Positions 44,342 to 53,509 of a stretch of 64,000 nt of DNA are shown here, piece by piece. This DNA is from Bacillota bacterium (GTDB lineage: Bacteria > Bacillota_A > Clostridia > Lachnospirales > Lachnospiraceae): NCBI GenBank assembly GCA_023407175.1, contig JAEYMU010000031.1, positions 62,001 through 126,000 of the forward strand. The letters run 5' to 3'. The notes beneath the pieces were generated by a model that did no database searches, was not told where the DNA came from, and saw nothing but the letters and a program-made list of their open reading frames with translations. Within the stretch, counting starts at the first letter, position 1. Every line of letters starts with the position of its first letter. The position numbers and the translations under genes are program-made.

Positions 44342-45839
44342 TGTTTGCGTCAACCTCCACAATCATTTTCATTACTTTATCCTGCGTCATCTCTTCCCTG
44401 CCAAGTTCTCCGGCCCTTCTGCCATTCGCAATCACGATTACCCGATGGCTCATGGACAATACCTCCGGCATATCCGAGGAAATTAACAGGATGGCCATAC
44501 CCTGGCCTGCAAGACCTGAAATGAGCTTATATATCTCCTGCTTGGCTCCGACATCAATTCCTCTGGTTGGCTCATCCATAATTAGAAGCTTTACGTTCCT
44601 TACAAGCCATTTGGCCAGGACCACCTTCTGCTGGTTACCGCCGCTTAAGGTGCCGGCAAGCGTTCCCAGACCCGGAGCCTTTATTGAGAGCTTTTTAAAA
44701 ATATCTCCGGCGAGGCTTTGTATTTTTCTCTTTCTAAGCCAGCCTTTCTTTGAAAAAATATCATTGCTCGGGAGAATGATGTTATCCCTGATGGATCTGA
44801 CCCCGACAAAGCCATAGGCCGCCCTGTCCTCTGTTACCATGGCAATTCCCGCTTTTATGGCATCTCCGGTAGATCTAATATGGCATTCCCTGCCGTTAAT
44901 ATAAACCCTGCCGCGGTCTTTCGGATGCATCCCGAAGATGCTGCCGGCTATCTCACTCCGTCCGGCTCCCATCATTCCTGCAAATCCCAGGATTTCACCT
45001 TCCCTTATCTCAAAGCTGATATCCCGGAATGTCTTGCCGCAGTTTAAATCCTCAGCCTTAAAAACCACCGTTTCCTTTGCGGGGCTGATCGGAGGATAGA
45101 TATCTTTTACCTCTCTCCCGACCATCATCGATATCAGCTCATCCTTATCGACATCCCTGACTTTCCCCGAACCGATGTATTTTCCGTCCCGGAGTACCGT
45201 ATATTCATCACACAGTTTAAATACCTCCTCAAGCCTGTGTGAGATGAAGACAAAGGCGATATCCTTCTGCCGAAGCTCCCTTATCTTTGTAAACAACAGC
45301 TCCGCTTCAACATTGGTAAGCGCGGAGGTGGGTTCATCCATGATGATTACTTTGCAGTTTCTCGAAATAGCTTTTAGGATTTCTATCATCTGCTTTTTCG
45401 CAATGCTTAAGGTTTCGGTCTTTATGTCCGGATCGTAATCCAGGTTCATATATTCCAGCAGTTCCTTTGATTTCTTCCTGCGCAGCTTCCTGTCAATCAC
45501 TCCGGGAGCAAGCATCGGCTCTCTTCCAAGAAACAGGTTCTCTGCTATTGTTAATTCAGAGACACAATTAAGCTCCTGGGACACAATCGAGATGCCCTTC
45601 TCCAGAGCATCCTTCTCGCTTTTTAAATGCAGCTCTTTTCCTTCATAAAGAATTTCGCCGTCATAGTTTTCATAAGTGCCTGACAATATCTTCATCAGCG
45701 TCGATTTACCGGCTCCGTTTTCACCCAAAAGCGCGTGGATACTGCCGCTTCTTATCTGCATATCCACTCCGTCAAGGGCAATAACCCCGGGAAATTCCTT
45801 CCTGATGTGCTTCAGTTCGACAATTACTTTTTGTTCCAC
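44331..45839 (-). CDS. RbsA-type sugar ABC ATP-binding protein (two ATPase domains)
   Basis: 502 aa starting at GTG with a GAGGTG site. Two ATPase cassettes: Walker A GENGAGKST in the first; the second has the family's altered GMMGAGRSE, signature LSGGNQQKVVLAKWL and LLIMDEPTRGIDVGAK. Typical of CUT2 importers for ribose, xylose, galactose or glycosides. First gene of the importer-glycosidase operon, with promoter and operators immediately upstream. Confidence 0.93.
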   Translation of the reverse strand: MEQKVIVELKHIRKEFPGVIALDGVDMQIRSGSIHALLGENGAGKSTLMKILSGTYENYDGEILYEGKELHLKSEKDALEKGISIVSQELNCVSELTIAENLFLGREPMLAPGVIDRKLRRKKSKELLEYMNLDYDPDIKTETLSIAKKQMIEILKAISRNCKVIIMDEPTSALTNVEAELLFTKIRELRQKDIAFVFISHRLEEVFKLCDEYTVLRDGKYIGSGKVRDVDKDELISMMVGREVKDIYPPISPAKETVVFKAEDLNCGKTFRDISFEIREGEILGFAGMMGAGRSEIAGSIFGMHPKDRGRVYINGRECHIRSTGDAIKAGIAMVTEDRAAYGFVGVRSIRDNIILPSNDIFSKKGWLRKRKIQSLAGDIFKKLSIKAPGLGTLAGTLSGGNQQKVVLAKWLVRNVKLLIMDEPTRGIDVGAKQEIYKLISGLAGQGMAILLISSDMPEVLSMSHRVIVIANGRRAGELGREEMTQDKVMKMIVEVDANNEK

Positions 45840-45853
45840 ATCTACACCTCACT

Positions 45854-45871
45854 TGTTAAAGCGTTTTTTCA
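45854..45871 (-). promoter_or_regulatory. LacI-type operator 1
   Basis: TGTTAAAGCGTTTTTTCA fits the 18-bp palindrome TGNNRAANCGNTTTNNYA with the central CG of LacI/GalR operators. It ends 15 bases upstream of the rbsA-like start. Confidence 0.7.
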
Positions 45872-45892
45872 ATTGTAATATTTATTATATTT

Positions 45893-45910
45893 TGCTAAAT
45901 CGTTTTCTTA
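45893..45910 (-). promoter_or_regulatory. LacI-type operator 2
   Basis: TGCTAAATCGTTTTCTTA, same pattern as operator 1. It lies just downstream of the -10 box at 45922-45917, over the probable transcription start, where binding would block initiation. Confidence 0.7.
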
Positions 45911-45916
45911 GTATTT

Positions 45917-45944
45917 ATTATAACAAATAAATATAAAATATCAA
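45917..45944 (-). promoter_or_regulatory. Promoter of the sugar importer-GH3 operon
   Basis: On the minus strand TTGATA (45944-45939), a 16-base spacer and TATAAT (45922-45917). Confidence 0.7.
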
Positions 45945-46016
45945 TATATTTTTGATAATTTTTATTTTTTGTACATTTTTTATAATTATTTTTGATCTGC
46001 AATGGCTATTTCTAGT

Positions 46017-46034
46017 TGTTGAACCGTTTTATCA
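46017..46034 (-). promoter_or_regulatory. LacI-type operator 3
   Basis: TGTTGAACCGTTTTATCA, the same 18-bp pattern, 124 bases upstream of operator 2. A distant third site suits DNA looping by a LacI-family protein. Confidence 0.65.
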
Positions 46035-46079
46035 CATATAGAAAATTAATCAAAATTACCATATATGGGAATCGCATTC

Positions 46080-46128
46080 AAAAAGGGTGTACTGAGAAAC
46101 ATTAAAACTAATGTTTCTCAGTACACCC
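46080..46128 (-). terminator. Terminator of the LacI-family gene
   Basis: A perfect 20-bp hairpin, GGGTGTACTGAGAAACATTA with its complement around a 4-base loop, followed on the minus strand by TTTTT. It lies 25 bases after the lacI-type stop. Confidence 0.9.
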
Positions 46129-46152
46129 TTATCATATGCATTTATATCCCGA

Positions 46153-47178
46153 TTATTTTATTCGGCTGGTGCTTCCCCTTAAAAATAAATTGGGTTTATA
46201 GACAATCCTGCTTCTTTCTTCCTCGGCATTTCCTTCCAATATGGAGACCAGTTCCTTTCCAAGCTTGCTTCCCATCTCTACGATGGGAACCTGGATCGTA
46301 GTTAACGGAACCTCCATTACATTTGTAAACGGAACATTATCACATCCGATGATCGACAATTCCTCCGGAATTTTGACACCAAACTGCCGCGCGCTCTGAT
46401 ATATGCCAAAGGCCATCTCATCATTAAAAGAAAATACGGCTGTCACCTTCTGTCCAAGAAGATAGGGCAGGGCCTCATTTCCGCTCTCCATCGTATAATT
46501 TCCGTAATAGACCATATCCTCATCAAATTCAATCCCGGCTTCCTTCACAGCTGCTTTGTAGCCCTCCAGACGATCCTGCGTTACCTTGAAATTACGAACC
46601 CCTGCCAGACATCCGATCCGGGTATGGCCATATTCCAGCAGATGCTTTGTTGCCATATAGGCGCTCTGGTAATAGTCAAAGCATACATCGACGCCGGGAC
46701 AGGTAAATCCATAATCATCCATGGAGGCAACCGGAATTTCCAGATCGTTAATTCCGGCAACAAAGGCTTCACTTTCATCCTCAAGGTTAATATAAGGCTT
46801 AGCCCAAATCAGTGCGGATATATTCTCCGCCAACAGCTTCTCCAGCAACTGCCGGCTTGTGCTGTAGACTTCATCCTCCAGCAGGACATGAGTAATCAGG
46901 GAATATCCCTTTTTCTGTACTTCCTTGTCTATTGCCATAAACAATGATGCGATATGAGTATTCCTTAAATCATTTATGATCAGCCCGATTAGCTTACTGT
47001 GCTTTTTCGCAAGGCTGACTGCTGCCGCATTCGGACGATAATTAAGTCTCTGAACGGCATCCTTTACCTTCTGTTTTGTTTCCGGCGAAATCCTGTTTGG
47101 CTTGTCGGAAAGCGCCATCGATACGGTGGAAACTGAAACTCCGCATTCATTAGCGATATCTTTTATTGTTATTTTCAT
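46153..47178 (-). CDS. LacI-family transcriptional regulator
   Basis: 341 aa from the ATG at 47178, which has GGAGG five bases upstream. The helix-turn-helix is TIKDIANECGVSVSTVSMALSDKPNRISPETKQKV, followed by the hinge (LNYRPNAAAVSLAKKHS) and a sugar-binding domain (LIGLIINDLRN; FSFNDEMAFGIYQ; IIGCDNVPFT). It is transcribed from its own promoter and probably binds the three operators in front of the adjacent importer-GH3 operon, releasing them when its sugar is present. Confidence 0.93.
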   Translation of the reverse strand: MKITIKDIANECGVSVSTVSMALSDKPNRISPETKQKVKDAVQRLNYRPNAAAVSLAKKHSKLIGLIINDLRNTHIASLFMAIDKEVQKKGYSLITHVLLEDEVYSTSRQLLEKLLAENISALIWAKPYINLEDESEAFVAGINDLEIPVASMDDYGFTCPGVDVCFDYYQSAYMATKHLLEYGHTRIGCLAGVRNFKVTQDRLEGYKAAVKEAGIEFDEDMVYYGNYTMESGNEALPYLLGQKVTAVFSFNDEMAFGIYQSARQFGVKIPEELSIIGCDNVPFTNVMEVPLTTIQVPIVEMGSKLGKELVSILEGNAEEERSRIVYKPNLFLRGSTSRIK

Positions 47179-47217
47179 AAAATCCTCCAAGCATTCCCGG
47201 TCATCATTCCACCTCGT

Positions 47218-47263
47218 TTGACAATTCCGCTTTCATTATGCTTTGTAAAAGGGGAATTGTCAA
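47218..47263 (-). promoter_or_regulatory. Promoter of the LacI-family gene with overlapping inverted repeat
   Basis: On the minus strand TTGACA (47263-47258), 17 bases, CATAAT (47240-47235). Perfect 11-bp arms TTGACAATTCC (47218-47228) and GGAATTGTCAA (47253-47263) span the whole promoter. This may be a regulator site or a weak cruciform. Confidence 0.7.
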
Positions 47264-47284
47264 CAAGAGTTTGAAGGTATCATC

Positions 47285-49384
47285 TTATGAAAATTTATAT
47301 TTTTGTGTATGCCCCTTTAATTGCTCTGACATATTTGAGAGGAGGCCGGATAAGCCTGCGATCTGCTCCAAATAAGTTGATTGCTCCTGTACGGAGGCGG
47401 AAACCTCCTCGGTTCCGGCGGCGTTTTCCTCTGAGACGGAGGATAGATTCATAATAACCTTGACCACTTCATTTTTCTTGACACCCATTTCCTTCATCGA
47501 TTGATTTAGTGTCTCAATATTATTTCTTGTCACCTCGACAGCATCTGAAATACCGATAAATTTAGCCTGGGTCATCTCAACACTTTGTGACTGTGAGGTT
47601 ATTGTTGCTGCGATTTTGTCCATCTTTTCAATCGAGGACACTGTCCGGTCTCTTAGCTCCTCTACCACTTCATTAATTTCCCTGGACAGCTTATCGGCCC
47701 CTTCCGCCAATGCCTCAACTTCACTGGCTACAACAGAAAAGCCCTTGCCTGCCTCGCCAGCCCTGGCAGCCTCTATTGCCGCATTTAGCGCAAGCAGCTT
47801 CGTCTGCTTTGTTATATCACTGATCATGCGGCTGATATCAAAAATCTTTGCCGCGCTCTGATTTGTTTCATTGAATACCTGGTGGATTTCCCTTGAGAGC
47901 GTTCCATTTGCCTCTGTTTTCCCTACCAATTCTTTTATTAATATAAAGCCCTCTTCCTTTAATGCTTCTACCGTACCTGAGGAATGGTGAAGTCCAAGCA
48001 TATTCTGCTGTTCGTGTTCAATCAACTCCTCCATTTCCTTCATCTGCTTCACTCCAACCTGAGTGCTCTCAGCCTGTTCCTGATTCCCTGCTGCAATTTG
48101 ATCAACGGCTGTAAATATCTCTTTCATCATTTTCGTGAAGGCTTGTATCATGTCATCCAGCTTCTGTGAGGTATCCGCGATCTGACCGGAGATATCCATA
48201 TTCTCTTTAAGTAATATTCTTGTTGAATCGGTGATGGAGTGGCAGGCAACAGCAAGCTTCCCCATCTCGTCCCTGCGTTTGATATATTTTTCCTTCGGTT
48301 CTATGGTAAAATCACCGGCAGACATCTGACAGCAAATATCCGTAAGATATTCAATCGGCTTTGACATACGCCTTGCTGTAAGATAAACGATAATCAAGGC
48401 AAGAAGCATGAATATACTGCCTATGATAACCATGCTGATAATTAATAAATTGATTCCTTCCAGGGCTTCCTTCCTGTTGATTTCCAGTCCAACTGACCAG
48501 CTCCTGCCCTCAATCGGCGCATATCCCAGAATTTTGCTTGTTCCCTCATATACATATTCACCATAGCCTTCTTCACTGTTGGCCATTGCCTGCTGCAGCT
48601 TACTGAAATTTGAATACCCTAACAGGTCATTTCCAGCTTCTTTGCTCTTATCCTCATTTGAGGCATCCTCTCCCGAAGAGGTTTGCTGCGTAGCCGATGA
48701 TACGGAATCGGTCTCTCCTGAAGCAGAAGAAGCAACATTCACAGACAGTGAATTCAACAGCTCCTCCATTACCTCTTTTTTGGAATGTGCAATTGTATTT
48801 CCCTTATCATTTATAATAAAAGCAGAACCGGTATCCCCATTGGAAGTCTCTCCTGCCAGCTCTCCCAGCTCATACCCGTCTCTTATTCCAACTAAGACAC
48901 CAATGATCTGCTCCTCCTCCTTTACAGGAACAGAATACACCATCACCAGCTCATTATCGATGACCATCGGCTCAGTTACAACCATTTTACCCTGTAAGGC
49001 CTGTTGAATGTAGTCACCTTCCAGATTGGTAATACTGCCATCCTCATATAAAGCGCTGCCGTTATTGTTTACGAACGCCATATGCAGATATCCGCCTCTT
49101 GAAACCTCCTTTTGCAATATTTCTGTAATGTTCTGCCGCTCCGCCAAAGTCCCGTCCGAATAGAATACTTGATTATTGGAAAGCGTATCCAGGGAATTTA
49201 AGTGGTTTGAAAGCTTTGCTTCAATCGCCTTTGCAGCCTGGCAGGCTAGCTGCTTCATCGAGTTCTCTGATTTTTCCACCAATGCCTTTTGTGCCGCAGC
49301 AAAGGAAGATACCACCAGCCCCACACATATCACTGCCATTAGAATGCCGAATAGTAATGTCATTTTCATTTTAATTGTTTTCAT
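47285..49384 (-). CDS. Methyl-accepting chemotaxis protein with dCache sensor
   Basis: 699 aa. One membrane helix (about 8-28), an extracellular double-Cache sensor (35-310) and a second helix (about 313-338), then HAMP. The signalling domain carries the hairpin tip [31 protein letters not shown] serine/threonine-rich insertion ([20 protein letters not shown], about 220-240) interrupts the second Cache half. It senses an extracellular small molecule and controls the CheA kinase. Confidence 0.92.
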   Translation of the reverse strand: MKTIKMKMTLLFGILMAVICVGLVVSSFAAAQKALVEKSENSMKQLACQAAKAIEAKLSNHLNSLDTLSNNQVFYSDGTLAERQNITEILQKEVSRGGYLHMAFVNNNGSALYEDGSITNLEGDYIQQALQGKMVVTEPMVIDNELVMVYSVPVKEEEQIIGVLVGIRDGYELGELAGETSNGDTGSAFIINDKGNTIAHSKKEVMEELLNSLSVNVASSASGETDSVSSATQQTSSGEDASNEDKSKEAGNDLLGYSNFSKLQQAMANSEEGYGEYVYEGTSKILGYAPIEGRSWSVGLEINRKEALEGINLLIISMVIIGSIFMLLALIIVYLTARRMSKPIEYLTDICCQMSAGDFTIEPKEKYIKRRDEMGKLAVACHSITDSTRILLKENMDISGQIADTSQKLDDMIQAFTKMMKEIFTAVDQIAAGNQEQAESTQVGVKQMKEMEELIEHEQQNMLGLHHSSGTVEALKEEGFILIKELVGKTEANGTLSREIHQVFNETNQSAAKIFDISRMISDITKQTKLLALNAAIEAARAGEAGKGFSVVASEVEALAEGADKLSREINEVVEELRDRTVSSIEKMDKIAATITSQSQSVEMTQAKFIGISDAVEVTRNNIETLNQSMKEMGVKKNEVVKVIMNLSSVSEENAAGTEEVSASVQEQSTYLEQIAGLSGLLSNMSEQLKGHTQKYKFS

Positions 49385-49437
49385 ATTATTATTTTGACGT
49401 AGTGAACATCAATAATCCTTTCTTATTTTGAGTCAAT

Positions 49438-49601
49438 TAGGGCGTGTTTAAAAACTGCTTGTATCGGGCTGACCGCTCCGCTTTGTGGGAGACAAGGCAC
49501 GATTTTAGGGGCGCAGTGGGGCTGCGTTCCCAAAATCGTAACGCAGTATACCGCAAAGTGAAGCGGTTAGAACGATACAATGAGTTTTCAAACACGCCCT
49601 A
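49438..49601. mobile_element. 160-bp hairpin MITE with TA target duplication
   Basis: 49440-49599 begins GGGCGTGTTTAAAAACT and ends with the inverted copy AGTTTTCAAACACGCCC. The two halves pair over most of their length, including CGATTTT / AAAATCG in the centre. TA flanks both sides (49438-49439, 49600-49601). There is no gene inside. The ends resemble IS5/IS427- or mariner-type elements that duplicate TA. A related end appears at 63963. Confidence 0.8.
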
Positions 49602-50819
49602 GCTACAGATTGTATCCATCGTTTCCTTTGCCCACTTTACCGCTTGCAGATAATCACTGTAGATTATATCCTCATTCAGCTTCAGCGCTCTGGTGATCTC
49701 CTCCATTTCAGCCCAGTCACCTTTTTCGTATACCGTGATCAGCTTATAGATGGGATAAAGCGCACCATTGTTTTTTACCAGTGCATCTGTAATCGTATCC
49801 GGCAGCAATATGTTCTTTAAAGCGTCTGCCATTGACTGGTTTAGCATAGCATCAATAGTGGAGAATAGTCCCATGATGGATGCCTCGTATTTTAAATGTC
49901 TTACTTTACTATGGAGAGCCGTCAGTTCGGCAAATTTTGCTCTGATCAGGGAAACCCTCATCAGCTCATCCGGCTTTGAATCATTTAACTCCCGCAGCAT
50001 CAGAACATGAATCCATCGCTCAATTTCCCTAAGGCCCATGTAGGTTAAAGCCTGTTTGATTGTATAAATCATATCACTTCCCGACCTTGTGCTGGACAGC
50101 TTGACCAGCCGGTACGCCAGGGTGGCATCCTTTTCAATAATTTCTGCCAGGGCTTGAAAGGAAGGCTCCTCCTTCTTAATTTCCGCTATTATTCTGGTGT
50201 ATTGGGATTTCACTGTTGTAGGGGATGAGGATTCTGTTATCAGGCAGGGCTTACTGAAAAAAAATCCCTGGAATAGATGAAACCCCATACTTTTTGCCTT
50301 TTTGAATTCTTCCTCTGTTTCTATTTTCTCGGCTAATAGAACCTTTTTTGAAGCAAGCATCTTTTTTACAGCCTCTTTTATCTGATTCAGAGGAGTTGCA
50401 AGAATATCATATTTAATAATATCTGCATATGGTATCAGCTGGTATGTACTGAGGTTTTCATCAAAATCGTCCAATGCGATTTTATAACCCTTTTCCTTTA
50501 AAATAAGAACCCTTTGAATTAAATTCTCATCAACAGATACATTTTCCAAAACCTCGACAATTAGTCTGTCCGGATCAATCAATTCGATTGTATCTGATTG
50601 CAGCAGCTCATTATCGAAATTTATAAAAGCCTTTTTATCATCTACGATCTGATTGATGCCATTCTCAAACAGACCTCCCAATACGGACGCCGATGCCTGA
50701 AGCGAAGATACTCCGTCATATACGGCGGATTTCATTCCTCCGCGAAACAACAGCTCATATCCAAAAACCTTCATCGAACTGCCAAATATCGCCTGCCGGG
50801 CTATATACATGCATATCAA
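49599..50819 (-). CDS. EAL-HDOD signalling protein (YuxH type)
   Basis: 406 aa. An N-terminal degenerate EAL domain (YIARQAIFGSSMKVFGYELLFR; YKIALDDFDE) lacks the intact EAL signature, so cyclic-di-GMP hydrolysis is unlikely. The C-terminal HDOD domain starts near 200 (FQALAEIIEKDATLAYRLVKL). The stop codon TAG is formed by the TA target duplication and the first G of a MITE (49599-49601), so the original C-terminus may have been slightly different. It may bind cyclic-di-GMP or act in motility/chemotaxis signalling. An alternative start is the ATG at residue 4. Confidence 0.85.
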   Translation of the reverse strand: MICMYIARQAIFGSSMKVFGYELLFRGGMKSAVYDGVSSLQASASVLGGLFENGINQIVDDKKAFINFDNELLQSDTIELIDPDRLIVEVLENVSVDENLIQRVLILKEKGYKIALDDFDENLSTYQLIPYADIIKYDILATPLNQIKEAVKKMLASKKVLLAEKIETEEEFKKAKSMGFHLFQGFFFSKPCLITESSSPTTVKSQYTRIIAEIKKEEPSFQALAEIIEKDATLAYRLVKLSSTRSGSDMIYTIKQALTYMGLREIERWIHVLMLRELNDSKPDELMRVSLIRAKFAELTALHSKVRHLKYEASIMGLFSTIDAMLNQSMADALKNILLPDTITDALVKNNGALYPIYKLITVYEKGDWAEMEEITRALKLNEDIIYSDYLQAVKWAKETMDTICS

Positions 50820-50844
50820 CTCCTTTATTGGGATGTAGGTATAT

Positions 50845-51588
50845 TTATCTCATTTTTTTTAAATTTTTTTTAACATACATTCTTTTATCCGCTTTATTAA
50901 TCGCAGTCTCAATACTATCCCCTGCATTCAACCTGTAAATACCATAGGAAAGACCTATGGGCGTTTTTATTCCGGTATTATTCATGGATAGTTCAATGCT
51001 CGTCATCAGATCGTCCAATTTTGCTTCGTCACAGCAGCTTAAAATCAGCAGGAATTCATCCCCGCCATAGCGGATTAACCGGTCTTTTTCTGTAATATTG
51101 TCCTGAATGACATGAACAAGATGTTTTAAAACCTTATCTCCGGTTACATGACCATAGGTATCATTGATATATTTAAAGCCATCAATATCAATCATGATTA
51201 CCGTCAGCGGCTCGTACAGATCCGACATGAATTCATACCGATTTTGACTGTCTTTCATTTCATAATACAATCTTGAATATGCCCCGGTAAGCTGATCTCT
51301 CATAGCATATTCCCGATATAGGGACTTTCCCTCTTCCGCTGTGTCTATCAGCCTGGCCGCACCTTTAACAAGATATAAATTAATCAAGGCCGATAGAAGC
51401 AGCAGCCCAAAAAGCTGTACGACTAATGATATTACAGGGATATGGTGAACTGTAGAAGCTTCTAAATTTTCACTTATTGATACAAAATAACCAATGCAGG
51501 TAATAAGAGATACTATAATAAACGATGCATTTACCACCTTCTGTAATTTTTTTAACTTCAAATTCATCTGGTCTCTCCGTTCCCGCAA
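50845..51588 (-). CDS. Membrane-bound diguanylate cyclase (GGDEF)
   Basis: 247 aa. Two membrane helices (about 17-35 and 47-68) precede a GGDEF domain with an intact active site: VIMIDIDGFKYINDTYGH and RYGGDEFLLIL. It should make cyclic-di-GMP from GTP. The inhibitory RxxD site before GGDEF is absent (TEKD instead), so product inhibition may be weak. It lies 15 bases after the stop of the REC-PAS-kinase gene, suggesting co-transcription. Confidence 0.9.
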   Translation of the reverse strand: MRERRDQMNLKLKKLQKVVNASFIIVSLITCIGYFVSISENLEASTVHHIPVISLVVQLFGLLLLSALINLYLVKGAARLIDTAEEGKSLYREYAMRDQLTGAYSRLYYEMKDSQNRYEFMSDLYEPLTVIMIDIDGFKYINDTYGHVTGDKVLKHLVHVIQDNITEKDRLIRYGGDEFLLILSCCDEAKLDDLMTSIELSMNNTGIKTPIGLSYGIYRLNAGDSIETAINKADKRMYVKKNLKKMR

Positions 51589-51603
51589 TGCTATCCAATA
51601 ATA

Positions 51604-53124
51604 TTAGTCCAAGATACGCGGTACCTGAAATGTAAACCGGGTTCCTGCAGCAGGATTGCTGTCAAACCATACCTTTCCCTTTAATAGTCCTTCCCCGATT
51701 AATTTCATACCGTAGGTACCTATTCCACGCCCACTTCCCTTCGTCGAAAAGAATTTCTTAAATACCTGCAGTTGTATCTCCCTTGACATAAATTCATGAT
51801 TATGAACAGATATTTCTATATCATCTTCTTTCGTATCCAGACTAATCGTTATTATGCCCTTGTCCGTCTCTACCGCGTTTTTAATCATATTCATAATAAC
51901 CCGGTAAACAAGTGCACGGTCACTGATTATCTTAACATCTTCATCACTATCAAAAATAAACTCCGCATCTTCATAGTATTTTATAATGGAATATATAATT
52001 TCATTTAAAGAAAATTTGGAGATATTAAGATACACTTCATTATTTTCGGCGGAAAGTAATATTTTTTGAGAATTTATCTCATCGATCATATAATCCGTCG
52101 AATTGTTAATATATCCGATATATTTTTGTTTTTCATCCATTTGATCGATTTTTTCCGCATATTCAGCTAATCCCTTAATAGAACCTGAAGTATTCAGCAG
52201 GTCATGAAAAAACAATCGCTCCATGTTCATTCTTAATTTGTCATTACTAATGTCCTTGGCAATAAAGACAGTCGCACCCTCCATGATATAATTAACGGAG
52301 GTTACTACAATCAGCAGCTCCCTGCTCAATACGGTTTCTCCTGATTTATAATTCATAAGGCACTCCTTTTGTACCCTGCGATTTGTAGTCTGTGCCTGGA
52401 CAATAGCCTGTACTGCCCCGCAGACGCTGCAGCACTCAGTCGTCCCACAGCCATTTGTATTTTCATAGGCATGGATACAGTTTAGTACCTCACCGGGACG
52501 CAGTCCCATCGGTTTGTCCTGGTTCACTCCGATCAGCTCAAGAAAATATGAATTAGAGTAAAGAATTTGTCTTTCTTTATTCAGTATTAAGACCGTATTG
52601 GGAATGATATCAAACAAATCTTTCAGCATTTGGTTTTTTAATATCTGCTTTGATTGATCTAATATCGTGTCATCGATAAGCTTTATTGCCGGCGAATATT
52701 CATATTTATCATCAGCCGGTACCTTCATCGTCCTTTCAAAGGAAACCACACTCTTCTCATCCTTCAGCTTCTCATTAATTTCACCGATATGCCTTTTAAA
52801 CCGTTCGGCTGAAAGAGGCTTTCTGATGTATGCTATAACACCATGATTTAAGCATTCGATGGCATTATTTACTGTCCCGTAGGCAGTTACTACAGCAATC
52901 GGTATCTGTATCTGATTGTCCTCGATCCATTTCAATATATTCATGCCGCTCATACCCGGCAGCTTCATATCAAGAAAAATAATATCAAAGGGATATTTTT
53001 TAATATTAGCTAACGCATCCGTCCCATTGCTGACGGAAATTACCTGATAGCCCTCTTCTTCCAAACAGTTCGTCATGAAAATTCTGTTACCCTTTACATC
53101 ATCTATCACTAAAGCTGTTCTCAT
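51604..53124 (-). CDS. Response regulator-PAS-histidine kinase hybrid
   Basis: 506 aa, cytoplasmic. An N-terminal receiver domain (D8/D9, phospho-acceptor D52 in FLDMKLPGMSG) is followed by a coiled linker and a PAS domain (about 165-290). The PAS contains a cysteine cluster (CIHAYENTNGCGTTECCSVCG) that could bind metal or sense redox. The kinase part has RLFFHDLLNTSGSIKG as H-box and an ATPase domain (GRGIGTYGMKLIGEGL). A receiver at the front lets another kinase control it. It probably forms a signalling set with the downstream diguanylate cyclase and EAL-HDOD genes. Confidence 0.88.
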   Translation of the reverse strand: MRTALVIDDVKGNRIFMTNCLEEEGYQVISVSNGTDALANIKKYPFDIIFLDMKLPGMSGMNILKWIEDNQIQIPIAVVTAYGTVNNAIECLNHGVIAYIRKPLSAERFKRHIGEINEKLKDEKSVVSFERTMKVPADDKYEYSPAIKLIDDTILDQSKQILKNQMLKDLFDIIPNTVLILNKERQILYSNSYFLELIGVNQDKPMGLRPGEVLNCIHAYENTNGCGTTECCSVCGAVQAIVQAQTTNRRVQKECLMNYKSGETVLSRELLIVVTSVNYIMEGATVFIAKDISNDKLRMNMERLFFHDLLNTSGSIKGLAEYAEKIDQMDEKQKYIGYINNSTDYMIDEINSQKILLSAENNEVYLNISKFSLNEIIYSIIKYYEDAEFIFDSDEDVKIISDRALVYRVIMNMIKNAVETDKGIITISLDTKEDDIEISVHNHEFMSREIQLQVFKKFFSTKGSGRGIGTYGMKLIGEGLLKGKVWFDSNPAAGTRFTFQVPRILD

Positions 53125-53454
53125 ATATACTCCCCTTAATCCATACCTGTTCTTTTACTCTCCTGAAATCTTACTTTAACTGATTGGGTTATGTGAAAAT
53201 AGACATTCAATAATGGCTGATACTTACTAAGCATCTGCCAATATCCTTTCTAATATAAAAATGAATCATTATATTACATATTATAGCAAATATTCTGATT
53301 ATATTATATTACTTTTCCATATTTTTTTGTATCTCCCTCCGGCGAATTTTCCCATTCTCCAGGCTCATCATATACTACATTTTCTATATTTATCTCACTT
53401 TTTCAAACTTATTCTACTATTTTCTACCGTTATACATATTTTGTAAGCTCTTAG
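53125..53454. other. AT-rich intergenic stretch
   Basis: No supported gene. The 5' leader and promoter of the REC-PAS-kinase gene should lie in the first 100 bases. The rest is AT-rich without recognisable structure until the terminator at 53455. Confidence 0.5.
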
Positions 53455-53494
53455 AAAAGGAACCTTTGCTCCACAGCTTAATCAGCTTCGCAAA
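53455..53494 (-). terminator. Terminator of the sCache chemoreceptor gene
   Basis: AAAAGG(A)ACCTTTGC pairs with GCAAAGGCCCCTTTT around an 18-base loop, 16 bases after the receptor stop. Confidence 0.75.
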
Positions 53495-53509
53495 GGCCCC
53501 TTTTATGTA

